DNA of 64,000 nt from Nocardia fusca NBRC 14340 (GTDB taxonomy: Bacteria; Actinomycetota; Actinomycetes; Mycobacteriales; Mycobacteriaceae): assembly GCF_001618425.1 (NCBI RefSeq), contig NZ_BDCU01000018.1, forward strand, positions 558,001-622,000, read 5' to 3'. This document shows, in pieces, positions 57,251-64,000 of the stretch. The position numbers were made by a program, and so were the translations under genes. How positions within the stretch are numbered: the stretch's first letter is position 1; each line of letters starts with the position of its first letter. The notes below the pieces were generated by a model that saw only the letters and a list, made by a program, of their open reading frames with translations, was not told where the DNA came from and searched no databases.

Positions 57251-57386
57251 GGGGCAACCGTGCCGGAGCGGCGCGGTCCGCGGATCGGTTCGCGGGCCGC
57301 CCGCAGCGGCCGAAAGGAGGAGACCGCTCCTGCCGGCGGAGGAGTCGCGCCGGCGGACGGCCCGGGCATCATAGGGGCGTGACGGT

Positions 57387-57957
57387 GTGACGCGCGGAAT
57401 CGACTGGCTACTCGATCCGCGGCAGCTGCCCGTGCGGTTGCTGGTTCTCCTGGCCGCAGCGGTGGGGTGCCTGCTCTTCCTCACCGATGCGCCGACCACG
57501 ACGGACTGGGCGCTCGCCGTCGCAGCGGTCCTGGTCACGGCGGGCTCGGCATGCCTGCCGCTGGCGACCTCGCTGGCCGCGACCGGTGTGCTGATGCTCG
57601 GGTTCACGATCGGGGAAATCGGCCCGGTAGTGCCGAAAGTCGCGGCCGCGCTCGCGCTGGCCGAGCTCGCGGCCCGGCGCGGGGGCGGGTCCGCGGCGCT
57701 CGGCGGGTTCGCCTTGGCCGCCGCCTACCTTCTCCATGCCGAGGGCGGTCCCGCGGCGACGGTGTATCGGGCGACGGTCATGGCCCTGCTGCCGGTGTTG
57801 CTGGGCGCGGTGCTGCGGACGACGCGTGAGAGCGCCGCCCGGGCCCGCCGAGAGGCGGCCGAGCTGGCGCATCGGCGGGAAACGGAGGTGGTCGCGGCGC
57901 GCGCGACCGAATGGGCCGCGATCGCGCGTGAACTGCACGACCTGATCGCCCACCACC
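57387..57957 (+). pseudogene. NarL-type sensor histidine kinase, 3' part lost at H-box
   Basis: The intact part encodes membrane helices (LLVLLAAAVGCLLFLTDA, WALAVAAVLVTAGSACLPLA) and the start of the HisKA_3 domain (WAAIARELHDLIAHH, with the phosphorylatable His). After 57957 the frame changes to unrelated sequence belonging to a transposase. The ATPase domain and any cognate response regulator are absent, so it cannot act as a kinase. Confidence 0.75.
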
Positions 57958-58744
57958 GCGGGATTCGCTGCACGCCGTGGATGTGGTGTTGCGCCAGTCC
58001 GGCGGAACGGTGCCGGAGGCGATCATCACCGATACCGGCTCCTACAGCGATATCGTGTTCGGGCTGCTGCACCTGCTCGGGCGCCAGTACCGGCCGCAGC
58101 TGGCGAACCTGCCCGATCAACGGTTGTGGCGCATCGACCCGGCCGCCGATTACGGGCCGCTGGACAAGGCCGCGCGCGGTCGGATCGATGTCGAGCGGAT
58201 CGGCCGGCACTGGGAGGATATGTGCCGGATCGCGGTATCGATCCACACTGGTGAGGTGTCCGCGCACGAGGTCACCCGCATGATCTCCCGTGATGGGCAA
58301 CCGAGCGCGCTCGGGCATGCGGTCGCGCATTTCGGGCGGATTTTCAAGACCTTGCATGTGTTGCGGCTGGCCGACGACGAACCCTACCGTCGCGAGATCA
58401 AAGCCCAAGCCAATCTCACCGAAGGCCGCCACGACCTGGCGCGCCGGATCTTCCACGGCCGCAAGGGCGAGATGACGCGCATCTACTACGAAGGGATGGA
58501 GGACCAGCTTTCCGCGCTCGGTCTGGTGCTGAACTGTGTGGTGCTGTGGAACACCGTCTATATGGATCGGGCACTGGCCGAGCTCCGTGCTCAGGACTAT
58601 CCGCTCGACGATGCTGATGTGGCCCGGCTTTCGCCGTTCATCAGGACCCATATCGGTATCGACGGGCACTACAGCTTCCACCTGCCCGATCTCGGTGGCA
58701 CACACCGGCCGCTGCGCGATCCCGATGCCCCGGATGAGCAATGA
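57958..58744 (+). pseudogene. C-terminal fragment of a Tn3-family transposase
   Basis: From about 57958 the frame reads SLHAVDVVLRQSGGTVPEAI, ITDTGSYSDIVFGLLHLLGR and QYRPQLANLPDQRLWRIDPA, then KTLHVLRLADDEPYRREIKA to a natural TGA. This is the last 260 or so residues of TnpA with part of the DDE domain. The rest of TnpA, the resolvase and the roughly 38-bp terminal repeats are not visible. Insertion and deletion probably destroyed the kinase gene it joins. Confidence 0.8.
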
Positions 58745-58768
58745 GTGGGTGGCGCGGCGGGTGGCCGG

Positions 58769-59137
58769 TCAGTGTGGGATGGCTTCGCGGACGGCCTGCA
58801 TGTAGCTGTCGATGGCGTCGCGGTTGCGGGTGAGGCAGGTGATGCGAGCGGTCATCCGGTCGCGCTGCTGGGCGAGCAGTTCCAGCAGCGCCGGGTCGGC
58901 GTCGGAGACGACCACGGTGCGGGGTTTGTCCAGACACGGCAGGATCTGTTTGATGATCCGGGTGGGAATACCGCTGTCGATCAGGCCGCGGATCTGGGTC
59001 ACCCGGTCGATGAGGTAGTCGTCGTAGACTCGGTAGCCGTTGGGCTCCCGTCGTGGTTCGATCAGGCCCTGCTGCTCGTAGTAACGCAGTGAACGCGCTG
59101 GGGTTTCGGTCCGCTCCGCGAGCTCTCCGATACGCAT
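58769..59137 (-). CDS. MerR-family regulator
   Basis: 122 residues from ATG 59137. The N-terminal HTH is MRIGELAERTETPARSLRYY with GLIEPRREPNGYRVYDD. A dimer helix follows (ALLELLAQQRDRMTARITCL). No metal-binding Cys pair is placed at the usual C-terminal loop, so it is more like drug-sensing MerR members. It is divergent from the MFS exporter, with an operator between them. Confidence 0.88.
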   Translation of the reverse strand: MRIGELAERTETPARSLRYYEQQGLIEPRREPNGYRVYDDYLIDRVTQIRGLIDSGIPTRIIKQILPCLDKPRTVVVSDADPALLELLAQQRDRMTARITCLTRNRDAIDSYMQAVREAIPH

Positions 59138-59176
59138 GTGTCCATCCTCACGACTTCTCCGGTGCCCCCTCGTTTG

Positions 59177-59198
59177 ACCTTGACACAAATGTCAAGGT
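59177..59198. promoter_or_regulatory. MerR-type operator
   Basis: ACCTTGACA (59177-59185) and TGTCAAGGT (59190-59198) are perfect inverted repeats around CAAA. TTGAC-like -35 sequence lies inside, as in MerR-controlled promoters where the activator bends an over-long spacer. It is placed between merR-like and MFS genes. Confidence 0.75.
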
Positions 59199-59212
59199 TT
59201 GACCATGGCAGC

Positions 59213-60460
59213 ATGACATACGCGCAACCCGCCGAGCAGGCGGTGGTCTCGGAGGTGCGGGCCCGCGGCGGGGGTGATCAGCTCCCTTTGGCCGGGCTGC
59301 TGGCGCTGAGCACCGCCGCATTCCTCACGATCATGACCGAGGCCCTGCCCGCGGGGATCCTGCCCGCCATGAGCCGCGGGCTGGGTGTCACCGAGTCCGC
59401 GGCGGGTCAGACGGTCACCGTGTACGCGGTCGGTTCGTTGGTGGCTGCGATCCCGTTGACCGCGGCGACGGCGGGGTGGCCGCGCAAGCGACTGCTACTA
59501 CTCGCGCTGGCCGGGTTCGTCGTGGCGAACAGCGTCACCGCGGTGTCCGATGTGTTCGCGGTGACGATGGTGGCGCGGTTCCTCGGCGGTGTCGTGGCCG
59601 GGTTGCTGTGGGCGATGATGGCCGGTTACGCCCGCCGGATGGCGGCACCGCATTTACGTGGCAAGGCCACCGCGATCGCTTTGGCCGGCACCCCGGTCGC
59701 CCTGTCGATCGGCGTGCCCGCGGGGACGTTCCTGGCCGATCTCGTCGGCTGGCGCTACACCTTCGCCATCATGACCGTGCTGACGTTGGTACTCGTCGTC
59801 TGGGTCCTGGCTGTCGTGCCCGACTTCTCCGGGCAGGCCAAGCGGACCCGGATGCCGCTCCGGCAGGCAACAACCCTGCCCGGGGTGGTTCCGGTGCTGG
59901 TCGCGGCGCTGGGTTTCGTGCTGGCCCACAACATCGTCTACACCTACATCGCGCCTCTGCTCGACGGCACCGGTCTGGCCGCCCGGGTCGACACCGTGCT
60001 GCTGGTGTTCGGGGTCGTGGCACTGGCCAGTATCTGGATCACCGGGGTCCTCATCGACCGCCATCTGCGCGGCCTCGTTCTCACCAGCTTCACTTTGTTC
60101 GCGGTCGCGACCCTAGGCTTGGGCCTGTTCACCGGCACCGCATGGCTGGTCTACGCCTCGGCCGCGCTCTGGGGCCTGGCCTTCGGCGGGGCCGGGCCAC
60201 TGCTGCAGACCGCCGCCGCCGAAGCGGCCGGCGCGGACGAGGCCGTCGATGTCGTGCAGTCCCTGGTCGTCACGACCTGGAACATCGGCATCGCCGCCGG
60301 CGCGGTCCTGGGCGGACTGCTGCTCAGCGGCATCGGCTCGGCGGCGTTGACCTGGGGGGCGCTGGTCATCCTGCTCATCGCCCTCGCCGTGGTCGTGACC
60401 GCACGTCGGCACGGCTTCCCTGATCCGACGCGGCGCAGCGAACGCGAACCGGTCGGGTGA
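59213..60460 (+). CDS. MFS transporter (multidrug efflux, AraJ/Bcr-like)
   Basis: 415 residues from ATG 59213 with about twelve membrane helices: LLALSTAAFLTIMTEALPAG, TVYAVGSLVAAIPLTAATAG, MVARFLGGVVAGLLWAMMAG, VWVLAVVPDFSGQ, IVYTYIAPLLDGTGLA. It fits the sugar-efflux/chloramphenicol-resistance MFS group (DHA1). Substrate unknown. The divergent MerR gene and operator indicate drug-inducible expression. The Gfo/Idh gene follows by 93 bp. Confidence 0.88.
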   Translation: MTYAQPAEQAVVSEVRARGGGDQLPLAGLLALSTAAFLTIMTEALPAGILPAMSRGLGVTESAAGQTVTVYAVGSLVAAIPLTAATAGWPRKRLLLLALAGFVVANSVTAVSDVFAVTMVARFLGGVVAGLLWAMMAGYARRMAAPHLRGKATAIALAGTPVALSIGVPAGTFLADLVGWRYTFAIMTVLTLVLVVWVLAVVPDFSGQAKRTRMPLRQATTLPGVVPVLVAALGFVLAHNIVYTYIAPLLDGTGLAARVDTVLLVFGVVALASIWITGVLIDRHLRGLVLTSFTLFAVATLGLGLFTGTAWLVYASAALWGLAFGGAGPLLQTAAAEAAGADEAVDVVQSLVVTTWNIGIAAGAVLGGLLLSGIGSAALTWGALVILLIALAVVVTARRHGFPDPTRRSEREPVG

Positions 60461-60553
60461 AACGCCACCGGTCGCGGCACCTCCCGTAAACCCGCAAACC
60501 ACCAGACCACACTGGGCTCCACCGCCGAGCCCGCACACACCGAGGAGCAGAAC

Positions 60554-61648
60554 ATGAGCGAACAGCGCATCCGAGTCGGGATCATCGGCGCCGGCGGCTG
60601 GGCCCGCTACGGGCACATCCCCGCACTGCAGACACTGCCGGAATTCGACGTGACCGCTATCTCGGCGCGCCGGAAGGAGTCGGCGCAGAAGGCGGCCGAG
60701 AAGTTCGGTATCCCGCACGCCTACAGCGACCCGCACGAGCTGATCAACGACCCCAAGGTGGACCTGGTGGCGGTGGTGACGCCGTCCCCGGAGCATGCTC
60801 CCTTCGTGCGGGCCGCGATCGAAGCGGGCAAGGACGTCTACAGCGAGTGGCCGCTGACCACCCGCACCACCGACTCCGAAGACCTGCTCGCCCTGGCCGA
60901 GAGCAAGGGAGTGCGCCACCTCGTCGGACTCCAGCGCCGCCTCGGACCCGCCAACCGCTACGCCCGCGACCTGCTGGCCCAGGGCTACGTGGGCGAGGTT
61001 CGCGCCGCCCGCATCTCGGTCGGCGTCGATGCGTTCACCCCCGTCATGCCGGGCGCGGTCGCGTGGACCTTCGACGTCGCCAACTTCACCCACGTGCTGT
61101 CCATCTACGGCGGGCACTTCCTCGACGTGCTGTTCCAGCTCGTCGGCCCACCCGAAGAGCTCACCGCCCTCACCGCGATCCAATTCCCGGAACTCACCGT
61201 GGCCGAGACCGGCGAAACGGTTCGCTCCGCCAAACCCGACGAGGTCATGGCCATCGGCACCCTGGCGCGCGGAGGCCTGTTCTCCGTGCAACTCGAAGGC
61301 GGCCAGAAGTACCCCACCGGACTGCAGATCGATATCACCGGCACCGACGGCGTCCTGCGTATCACCAACAACCGCGCCTTCGAGAACACCGAGGACAACA
61401 CCCTCCACGGCGTCAACACCGCTGGCGGCAACGAAGGCACTCTCACGGTGCTGCCCGTACCCGAGCAGTACCGGACCCTGCCCGCCAACTCCCTCGACGA
61501 GAGCGTGCAGGATCTGGCCCACCTCTACGCCGCCTACGCCCGCGACAAAACCCACGGCACCACCGAAGCCACCACATTCGCCGACGCCCTCACACAACAC
61601 CACCTCATCGACCGCATCCAGCGATCATCCGAGAAGTTCCCGGCATAA
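60554..61648 (+). CDS. Gfo/Idh/MocA-family oxidoreductase
   Basis: 364 residues with GAGGAGCAGAAC before ATG 60554. The NAD(P) site is RVGIIGAGGWARYGHIPALQ; VDLVAVVTPSPEHAPFVRAA and GKDVYSEWPLTTR follow, where the usual EKP is changed to EWP so the conserved Lys is missing. The C-terminal sheet domain is present. Substrate is unknown; sugars or inositol derivatives are typical. It may share a transcript with the MFS gene. Confidence 0.85.
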   Translation: MSEQRIRVGIIGAGGWARYGHIPALQTLPEFDVTAISARRKESAQKAAEKFGIPHAYSDPHELINDPKVDLVAVVTPSPEHAPFVRAAIEAGKDVYSEWPLTTRTTDSEDLLALAESKGVRHLVGLQRRLGPANRYARDLLAQGYVGEVRAARISVGVDAFTPVMPGAVAWTFDVANFTHVLSIYGGHFLDVLFQLVGPPEELTALTAIQFPELTVAETGETVRSAKPDEVMAIGTLARGGLFSVQLEGGQKYPTGLQIDITGTDGVLRITNNRAFENTEDNTLHGVNTAGGNEGTLTVLPVPEQYRTLPANSLDESVQDLAHLYAAYARDKTHGTTEATTFADALTQHHLIDRIQRSSEKFPA

Positions 61649-61686
61649 CCGGCGTATCGCCCGGCGCGCCCTCCTCTTCGGAAAGC

Positions 61687-62634
61687 TCATCGGGGTCGAT
61701 GAACTCGACGTCGCCGCGTGGCGGGGTCGCTGTCGGCTTGATAACGCCGTAGCCCCTCGTCGGAGACCCGCGCGTATTTGGCGAGGCTGCGCACCGAGGT
61801 GTGCCCCGACAGCTTCATCAGCACCGGAGTCGACGCGCCGTCCTCCGCGGCATGGGTCAACCGGGAATGCCGCAACTGATGCAGCGTGTACGGGCCGCCG
61901 TCGAAGAGGCTGGTGTGGTCTTCGAACAGCTCAGCGGCGCGACGATAGGACAACCTGGCGCGTCCCGTCGACGGGTCTATGTCGTTGACCGCCACCGATG
62001 GCCGCGCCTTGCGGTCGGTGAGGAACAGCGGCCCGGATCTGCGGCCGGCCAACATCCGCGGCAACAGCCGGGCGGTACCGGTCTGCCACGCAATGACCTC
62101 CCGGGCCCCGCCCTTTCGGGTCACCACCGCGCACCGGTTCGCCGTATCCAGGTCGGGGACATCCAGCATCAGCACTTCCTCGGCGCGAGCTGACGATTCG
62201 TAGAGCAGATGCCACAGCACCCGCTCCCGCAGCGGAGCCTCCGATGCCAAGATCTGGGCGACCCGGTCCCGACTCAAGGCCTTGCTGGTGTCCGGCGGCG
62301 CAGGCCGCGCCCGCAACCGGACCAGCGGATCACCGGTCAACCAGCCCTGCCCACGCCAGTACCCGCACGCCGAAACCAGCGCGGTCAACCGAATGTTGAA
62401 CGTCTTCGCCGACTTGCCACCCCACACATAGGTGAACCAGCCACCGACCCGATCCGGCGCCGAACCCAGCAGCGCCACATCGGTATCGGCGCCGAAATCG
62501 GCCACAAGCCGATCCAGCGCCGCCGCATAGGTCGCGCGAGTGTTGAGCACGGTGATCGTGGCCAGATAGATCCGCACCGCATCGGCCAGCCGCACGCCCG
62601 TGACCGGCCTCGGCAGCATCCTTACCCGCCCCAT
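61687..62634 (-). CDS. Tyrosine recombinase/integrase
   Basis: 315 residues from ATG 62634 (GGGGAGGACGGG upstream). The catalytic domain has the first Arg in LLYESSARAEEVLMLDVPDL, a Lys in VVTRKGGAREVI, LHQLRHSRLTHAAEDG for HxxR and LMKLSGHTSVRSLAKYARVS for the second His and Tyr. A core-binding domain precedes it. It is most likely the integrase of a mobile element or a Xer-like resolvase. It sits next to repeated 14-bp motifs at 62648-62749. Confidence 0.88.
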   Translation of the reverse strand: MGRVRMLPRPVTGVRLADAVRIYLATITVLNTRATYAAALDRLVADFGADTDVALLGSAPDRVGGWFTYVWGGKSAKTFNIRLTALVSACGYWRGQGWLTGDPLVRLRARPAPPDTSKALSRDRVAQILASEAPLRERVLWHLLYESSARAEEVLMLDVPDLDTANRCAVVTRKGGAREVIAWQTGTARLLPRMLAGRRSGPLFLTDRKARPSVAVNDIDPSTGRARLSYRRAAELFEDHTSLFDGGPYTLHQLRHSRLTHAAEDGASTPVLMKLSGHTSVRSLAKYARVSDEGLRRYQADSDPATRRRRVHRPR

Positions 62635-62647
62635 CCCGTCCTCCCCA

Positions 62648-62749
62648 CCGCTATCGCAGATAGTTTCCCGAGTCGCAGGCCTCCGAACTACTCATAACGC
62701 CAGGGCAATTCGGAAGTTACCGCACATAGTATGCCACTATCTGCGGTAA
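62648..62749. repeat. Repeated recombinase-site candidates 5' of the integrase
   Basis: The motif ACTATSTGCGRTA occurs three times: minus strand at 62648-62664 (as CCGCTATCGCAGATAGT on plus), minus strand at 62717-62730 and plus strand at 62736-62749. The last two form an inverted pair (13 of 14 matching) around ATGCC. This is the layout of core-type sites for tyrosine recombinases. No tRNA is nearby. Recombination here is inferred. Confidence 0.5.
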
Positions 62750-62918
62750 CCCCTTAGCGTGACTTTTCTCGTGGATGCTCCCGGACCCCCGTGCAGCGGC
62801 CGCTCCCTCGGGATCTGCGCGCTGCGTGACGAGCGCCGCTACCACCCCGATTGCATGAACGTGCTGCTCTGGCTCGAGCTGCTACGCACACAGGAAAGGC
62901 GAGCTCACCGATGGCCAA

Positions 62919-63128
62919 ATGACGCGATGCCTGGCTGCTGCGGCCGCCAACCTGGCGACCACGGTGACGAACTCCGACATATTGGCTGTGCACCGCAGCG
63001 ACGACCCAAACGCCCTAATCGTGGTTCTGCTTCGCGGATCGAAAGCAGCGATCAGCACCGCAGACATGCACGCTGCAGTACAGGCTGCCTACCCGAGCGA
63101 CCCCATTACCGCTGCCTATTCCGGGTGA
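62919..63128 (+). CDS. Small hypothetical protein
   Basis: 69 residues from ATG 62919: LAAAAANLATTVTNSDILAV, DDPNALIVVLLRGSKAAIST, HAAVQAAYPSDP. Not recognised. No strong ribosome site; the upstream frame stays open (KGELTDGQ), so the true start may lie earlier. After its stop another frame (QGVDLADDPEKAETV to 63232) looks coding, which may mean a frameshift. Confidence 0.35.
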   Translation: MTRCLAAAAANLATTVTNSDILAVHRSDDPNALIVVLLRGSKAAISTADMHAAVQAAYPSDPITAAYSG

Positions 63129-63244
63129 TACCCCAAGGCGTCGACCTCGCAGACGATCCCGAAAAGGCCGAAACGGTCCGGGCAGGGTTGCGATATCTCG
63201 ACGCTATCCACGCCTCCCCACCAGCCGAGTAGCCGTACAAAACG

Positions 63245-63287
63245 AGGACGGGACCCACACGCTTCCGGTTAGCGCAGGTCCCGTCCT
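63245..63287. terminator. Hairpin terminator
   Basis: AGGACGGGACC (63245-63255) pairs perfectly with GGTCCCGTCCT (63277-63287) around a 21-base loop. It lies between the small plus-strand gene and the convergent secreted-protein gene. Confidence 0.65.
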
Positions 63288-63367
63288 TCATCTGCACATC
63301 AGCGACTACGGAAGACGGGGCCGTGTGCGGCGACCCGGTGACGTGGCGGGCGGCGAGGAAGCGCCGG

Positions 63368-63805
63368 TCACCTCATGAAGGTTTCCCGATGCTCCTGCTG
63401 CCCGCAGTTGGAGTTGTAGATCTGCACGTATCTGTTGCCGATGTGGCCGCCCCAGTTCACGCAATGGCCTTTGCCGAAGACGTAGGCCGGCTCCGCGTGC
63501 GAGGTGTACTGGCCATAGTCCTGAGCCGCGTTTCCGGTGTCCGGGACGTCGATCCACGCAGACATGGCCACAGCGTTTCCGGGTTTGTTGCGGATCGTTG
63601 CGACGCAGTTCTGGCCGTTCGAGGAGTTGTACGTCAGGTAGACGGTGCCCAATGAGCCTACGGCCATCGAGTTCACGGTCGTGTAGCCCTTTCCACAGAC
63701 TCCCTGTGGTGTTGCGGCAGAGGCGGGTGCCGCCAAAGCGCTGGTGATCCCCACCAACAGACCCCCCAACGCAGTGAAGGTCAGGGCAGGGCGCATGAAT
63801 CTCAC
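63368..63805 (-). CDS. Secreted spore-associated-protein-A-like protein
   Basis: 145 residues from GTG 63805, chosen because AGGAGGAACA directly precedes it; the frame open to 63997 adds no signal character. A signal peptide (FTALGGLLVGITSALAAPAS, cleavage likely after ASA) leads to a mature part with Cys-rich beta structure: GVCGKGYTTVNSMAVGSLGT, VYLTYNSSNGQNCVATIRNK and YVFGKGHCVNWGGHIGN. This matches the SapA-like family of Streptomyces surface proteins. Function is unknown. Confidence 0.8.
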   Translation of the reverse strand: MRFMRPALTFTALGGLLVGITSALAAPASAATPQGVCGKGYTTVNSMAVGSLGTVYLTYNSSNGQNCVATIRNKPGNAVAMSAWIDVPDTGNAAQDYGQYTSHAEPAYVFGKGHCVNWGGHIGNRYVQIYNSNCGQQEHRETFMR

Positions 63806-64000
63806 TGTTCCTCCTCGTGGAGCAATCATCAGAACCTGTGGATGACCGGGAAGGAGTACCTCCCGGATGGTCTGAAAATCAACGGGTTCAATGCTCCCGG
63901 CGCGCCAACGCCGAGCGGGGAGGTACATCCCATGCTCAAAATAATCGACGGTGACGCCGAAACCAATCAAGGCGGTGTGGCGGCCGGAGAGGCGCATTCA
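63806..64000. other. Right window edge, no gene recognised
   Basis: 195 bp upstream of the secreted-protein gene. It should hold its promoter. No repeat, operator or further coding start was seen. Confidence 0.4.

Noticed and set aside
61029..61988. Plus-strand frame over the end of the Gfo/Idh gene and the integrase
   Set aside because: Its translation is Pro/Ser/Arg-rich without motifs, and it contradicts two well-supported genes.

Overview
The window comes from a GC-rich actinomycete of the mycolic-acid group. Nocardia or a close relative is the best guess, from codon use, many ESX (type VII) secretion substrates, a WXG100-like giant protein, YbaB-like ESX companions, an MprF-type lysyltransferase, a SigJ-type sigma factor and a secretory lipase. 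No rRNA or tRNA gene and no CRISPR array was seen.

Positions 1-20685 (minus strand) form an ESX-associated operon. A WXG100-like protein with a decayed zincin-like C-terminus (19006-20685) is followed by a YbaB-like protein (18556-18987) and one uninterrupted reading frame from a TTG at 18437 to beyond the left edge, at least 6,145 residues. That giant protein has, in order, a WXG100-like/transmembrane head, a Pro/Ala linker, a SecA-like DEAD motor, twelve LuxR/GerE-like helix-turn-helix modules, five XRE-like tandem repeats, a sigma-70-like block, long coiled coils and three Cys-His-Asp cores resembling papain-fold (Tox-PL) toxins. This is the most unusual content of the window.

Positions 21096-29822 hold a two-component pair (receiver fused to a thioredoxin-reductase-like flavoprotein, with a cyclic-nucleotide-domain histidine kinase), a divergent FAD hydroxylase/TetR pair, a membrane-anchored hydrolase and a TetR/Baeyer-Villiger monooxygenase pair, with palindromic operators between the divergent pairs. 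Positions 29844-34568 are a second ESX patch: EspC-like, Pro-rich/WXG100, WXG100, YbaB-like and Imm35-like genes with a graveyard of broken ESX substrates and a transposase remnant.

Positions 35026-48475 carry a lipase, small hypotheticals, gluconokinase coupled to a stub of glucose-6-phosphate dehydrogenase, a VOC protein, an HTH protein, an AraC remnant, an esterase overlapping an MprF-like lysyltransferase, sigJ with a frameshifted AhpD-like gene, a chimeric XRE/quinone-reductase wreck, and a TetR/SDR pair. Positions 48479-55205 are a likely organosulfur-scavenging operon (ABC transporter, two FMNH2-dependent monooxygenases, aldo/keto reductase) facing an IclR regulator.

Positions 56300-64000 look mobile: a Tat-exported SDR, a histidine kinase cut by a Tn3-type transposase fragment, MerR/MFS and Gfo/Idh genes, a tyrosine recombinase with repeated sites at its 5' side, and a secreted spore-associated-like protein. 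The many frameshifts and chimeras between 31 and 58 kb suggest active gene decay, or in part sequencing error.
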